From Corallococcus sp. (lineage in GTDB: Bacteria > Bacillota > Clostridia > Christensenellales > CAG-314), in the NCBI GenBank assembly GCA_023663205.1, contig JAMPHX010000027.1, forward strand, positions 1 to 14,165: 14,165 bases of DNA, read 5' to 3'. Position 1 is the first letter of the stretch. Every line of letters starts with the position of its first letter. Below the pieces are notes generated by a model, which was not told the origin of the DNA, ran no database searches, and saw only the letters and a program-made list of their open reading frames with translations. Made by a program: the position numbers and the translations under genes. This document shows positions 12,544 to 14,165 of the stretch, one piece after another.

Positions 12544-13938
12544 ATGGCGGAAAACAACAAAAAGAAATCTGCGTCCTCTGCTAAACCCAAAACTTCGTCT
12601 ACGAAAAAAAGCAGTTCGACAAAAAAATCAAGCGGCAAAAGTTCAACCAAAACCAATATCAACAGAATTATTAAAGCCGCCAAACAGTACGACACAAGCA
12701 AAACGGTACTCGATAACAAACAGGTAATTGCCGATGTTGCCGTTGCCGCGGATACTTCGCGTCGTCGTGCCAAAAACAAAAAGCAAGGCAAAATTTTTAC
12801 AATCGTGCTTATTATTGCATTGATTGCGCTCATCGGCGTTACGGTTTACGGTTATTATTTCTGTTGGTTTGACGATTTACTGTACAACAACGGCAACGTG
12901 GTGGTGGGAGGCAACGTGGTTGCCGACGGTGATTTGTCGGTACACTTTTTGCAACTCGGCAACAAGTACACGGGCGACTGCGTTTATATCAAGGCAGGCG
13001 AAACGGACGTTTTGATAGATGCGGGAAGCAAAAACGATTCCGCAACAACAATCAACAACTATTTGTCGGAATACGTTACGGACAACAAGTTGGAATACGT
13101 AATAGCCACCCATGCGCATGAGGACCATCTTGCGGGGTTCTATTCCACACAAAAGGTGGACGGCGTTTTTGAAAAGTTTGAAACGGAAACGATAATAGAC
13201 TTTTCGCGTACCAACAAAAGCGACCCGTCCGCAACATCGGTACTGGGCAGATACATTGCCGCGCGCGACGCGGAAGTGGCGGAAGGCGCCGTTCATTACA
13301 CTGCGGAACAGTGTTTCAACGAAGAAGGCGGCGCAAAACGCACATATACGCTTTCCGACGGAATAGAAATGGAGATTTTGTACAACAGGTACTATTTTGA
13401 AGTAAGCAGCGACGAGAATAACCACTCGGTATGCATTATGATAAATCAAGGCGACAATCATTACCTGTTTACCGGCGATTTGGAAAAAGAAGGCGAAGAA
13501 AGTCTTGTAGAATACTACGAAAACCAAGGTTCGCCGTTGCCGCAGTGCGTACTGTACAAGGCGGGACACCACGGTTCCAAGACTTCTTCGGGAGTAAAAT
13601 TGATGTCGGCAATCCAACCAAAGTATGTGTGCGTATGCTGTTGCGCCGGTACGTCAGAGTATACGTCTGCCAACGAAAATCAATTTCCCACACAGCAGTT
13701 TGTCGATAACGTCGCGCCGTATACCGACAAGGTGTATGTGACTACAATGGTTGCGCGCTACGTCGATAAGGGTTGGTCCAAAAACGGCGCGGTTCAGCCT
13801 ATGAACGGTACTATAGTATTCAGTTGCAATAACGGGGAGATAACTGTAAACTGTTCCAATAACGATTATCTGCTCAGAGAAACCGATTGGTTCAAAAAGA
13901 ACAGAACAATGCCTTCTAGTTGGGCAAGCGCGGCATGA
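12544..13938 (+). CDS. Membrane-anchored ComEC/Rec2-like metallo-beta-lactamase protein
   Basis: The 464-residue protein has a long Lys/Ser/Thr-rich tail (residues 1-80), one membrane helix (about 84-106) and an MBL-fold domain (about 130-430), presumably outside the cell given the positive N-terminal side. Metal-site motifs are THAHEDHLAGF (His190, His192, Asp194, His195), FTGDLE (Asp312) and AGHHGSKTSSG (His342/His343), the set seen in the ComEC C-terminal hydrolase and in stand-alone ComEC-like hydrolases. VHFLQLGNKYTGDCVYIKAG and DVLIDAGSK also fit. ComEC-like MBL domains are thought to be nucleases or phosphodiesterases; there is no competence membrane channel here, so DNA uptake should not be inferred. 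A cluster of four Cys (VCVCCCAGT, about 363-367) is unusual. The ribosome site is poor. Its TGA overlaps the aroC ATG in ATGA, implying translational coupling. Confidence 0.88.
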   Translation: MAENNKKKSASSAKPKTSSTKKSSSTKKSSGKSSTKTNINRIIKAAKQYDTSKTVLDNKQVIADVAVAADTSRRRAKNKKQGKIFTIVLIIALIALIGVTVYGYYFCWFDDLLYNNGNVVVGGNVVADGDLSVHFLQLGNKYTGDCVYIKAGETDVLIDAGSKNDSATTINNYLSEYVTDNKLEYVIATHAHEDHLAGFYSTQKVDGVFEKFETETIIDFSRTNKSDPSATSVLGRYIAARDAEVAEGAVHYTAEQCFNEEGGAKRTYTLSDGIEMEILYNRYYFEVSSDENNHSVCIMINQGDNHYLFTGDLEKEGEESLVEYYENQGSPLPQCVLYKAGHHGSKTSSGVKLMSAIQPKYVCVCCCAGTSEYTSANENQFPTQQFVDNVAPYTDKVYVTTMVARYVDKGWSKNGAVQPMNGTIVFSCNNGEITVNCSNNDYLLRETDWFKKNRTMPSSWASAA

Positions 13939-14165
13939 TTACGTTTGAGTTTTGCGGAACGTCGCACGGACAGGGGTATGAAGGAACAATATACGGTTTG
14001 CCCGACGGCTTTGAAATAGATATTCAAAAGGTAAACGAACAGTTGCGTCTGCGCAAATGCGGCTACGGCAGAAGCGCACGTCAAGCGGAAGACGACGTTG
14101 TCGTGTTTGACGGTTTGAAAGACGGCAAAACATTAGGCGGCAAACTGTCGTTTGCAGTCAAAAAC
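13935..14165 (+). CDS. aroC: Chorismate synthase, N-terminal part (cut by window end)
   Basis: Seventy-seven codons are present. The sequence opens MITFEFCGTSHGQGYEGTIYG, matching the AroC start in which a Gly-x-Ser-His-Gly motif follows strand 1, and continues LPDGFEIDIQKVNEQLRLRK, GYGRSARQAEDD and LKDGKTLGGKLSFAVKN. The GRS-ARQ-x-ED block corresponds to the conserved arginine region that binds phosphate of EPSP and FMN. The enzyme makes chorismate from EPSP, the last step of the shikimate pathway, and needs reduced FMN. The first residues are shorter than in many AroC proteins. Its ATG overlaps the preceding stop (ATGA), and no separate ribosome site stands out. Other shikimate genes may follow outside the window. 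Confidence 0.92.
   Translation, partial: MITFEFCGTSHGQGYEGTIYGLPDGFEIDIQKVNEQLRLRKCGYGRSARQAEDDVVVFDGLKDGKTLGGKLSFAVKN

Noticed and set aside
11721..12833. Long minus-strand open frame opposite the patatin and MBL genes
   Set aside because: It is a shadow of the codon bias of two well-supported plus-strand genes; the product is low-complexity and unrecognisable.
12544..13938. MBL protein as evidence of a competence (ComEC) system
   Set aside because: Only the hydrolase-like domain is present; the multi-helix channel and OB domain of ComEC are missing.

Overview
The window suggests an endospore-forming, anaerobic, low-to-moderate GC Firmicute (Clostridia-like, probably an uncultured gut-type lineage). 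The evidence is recognisable spo0A and spoIIID genes, an oxygen/peroxide defence set (PerR, a rubredoxin-first rubrerythrin, an FprA-type flavodiiron protein), consensus sigma-A promoters, AGGAG ribosome sites and intrinsic terminators. The species cannot be named from the sequence.

Layout. 1-201: 3' end of a Bax inhibitor-1/YccA-like membrane protein, then a terminator. 202-757: no convincing gene, but a good promoter at 467-495. 758-1718: a BspA-type leucine-rich-repeat lipoprotein whose signal peptide and mature part lie in different frames, followed by a very strong terminator. 2039-3067: a DUF2804 protein whose promoter lies so close to the ATG that the mRNA should be almost leaderless. 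3438-3683 (minus) and 3989-4720 (plus): divergent spoIIID and spo0A, with palindromic sites and candidate 0A boxes between them. 4799-5389: a TetR-family regulator. 5681-6913: a membrane-anchored surface protein with MBG/YDG-like repeats. 7259-8431: flavodiiron protein. 8858-9613 (minus): TtcA-like tRNA thiolase. 10214-11170: a perR-rubrerythrin operon behind a perfect palindromic Fur/PerR-type operator. 11709-14165: a patatin-like phospholipase, a membrane-anchored ComEC-like metallo-beta-lactamase protein and the start of chorismate synthase (aroC), closely spaced or overlapping on the plus strand.

How the genes fit together. The clearest theme is oxygen defence in an anaerobe: PerR has all five regulatory-metal ligands of Bacillus PerR and most likely controls itself and rubrerythrin, and the flavodiiron protein is an O2/NO reductase in the same neighbourhood. 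A second theme is sporulation control, with Spo0A and SpoIIID sharing one intergenic region. The remaining genes (LRR lipoprotein, MBG/YDG protein, anchored MBL protein) are envelope or surface functions.

I found no CRISPR array, insertion sequence, prophage, tRNA or rRNA, and no convincing complete new defence or biosynthetic system. The points most worth a second look are the Spo0A receiver that lacks the usual acidic pair, the repeated TTTTGTACAAAA palindromes upstream of spo0A, the homopolymer frameshift in the lipoprotein gene, the near-leaderless DUF2804 promoter, and several long hairpins in intergenic DNA.
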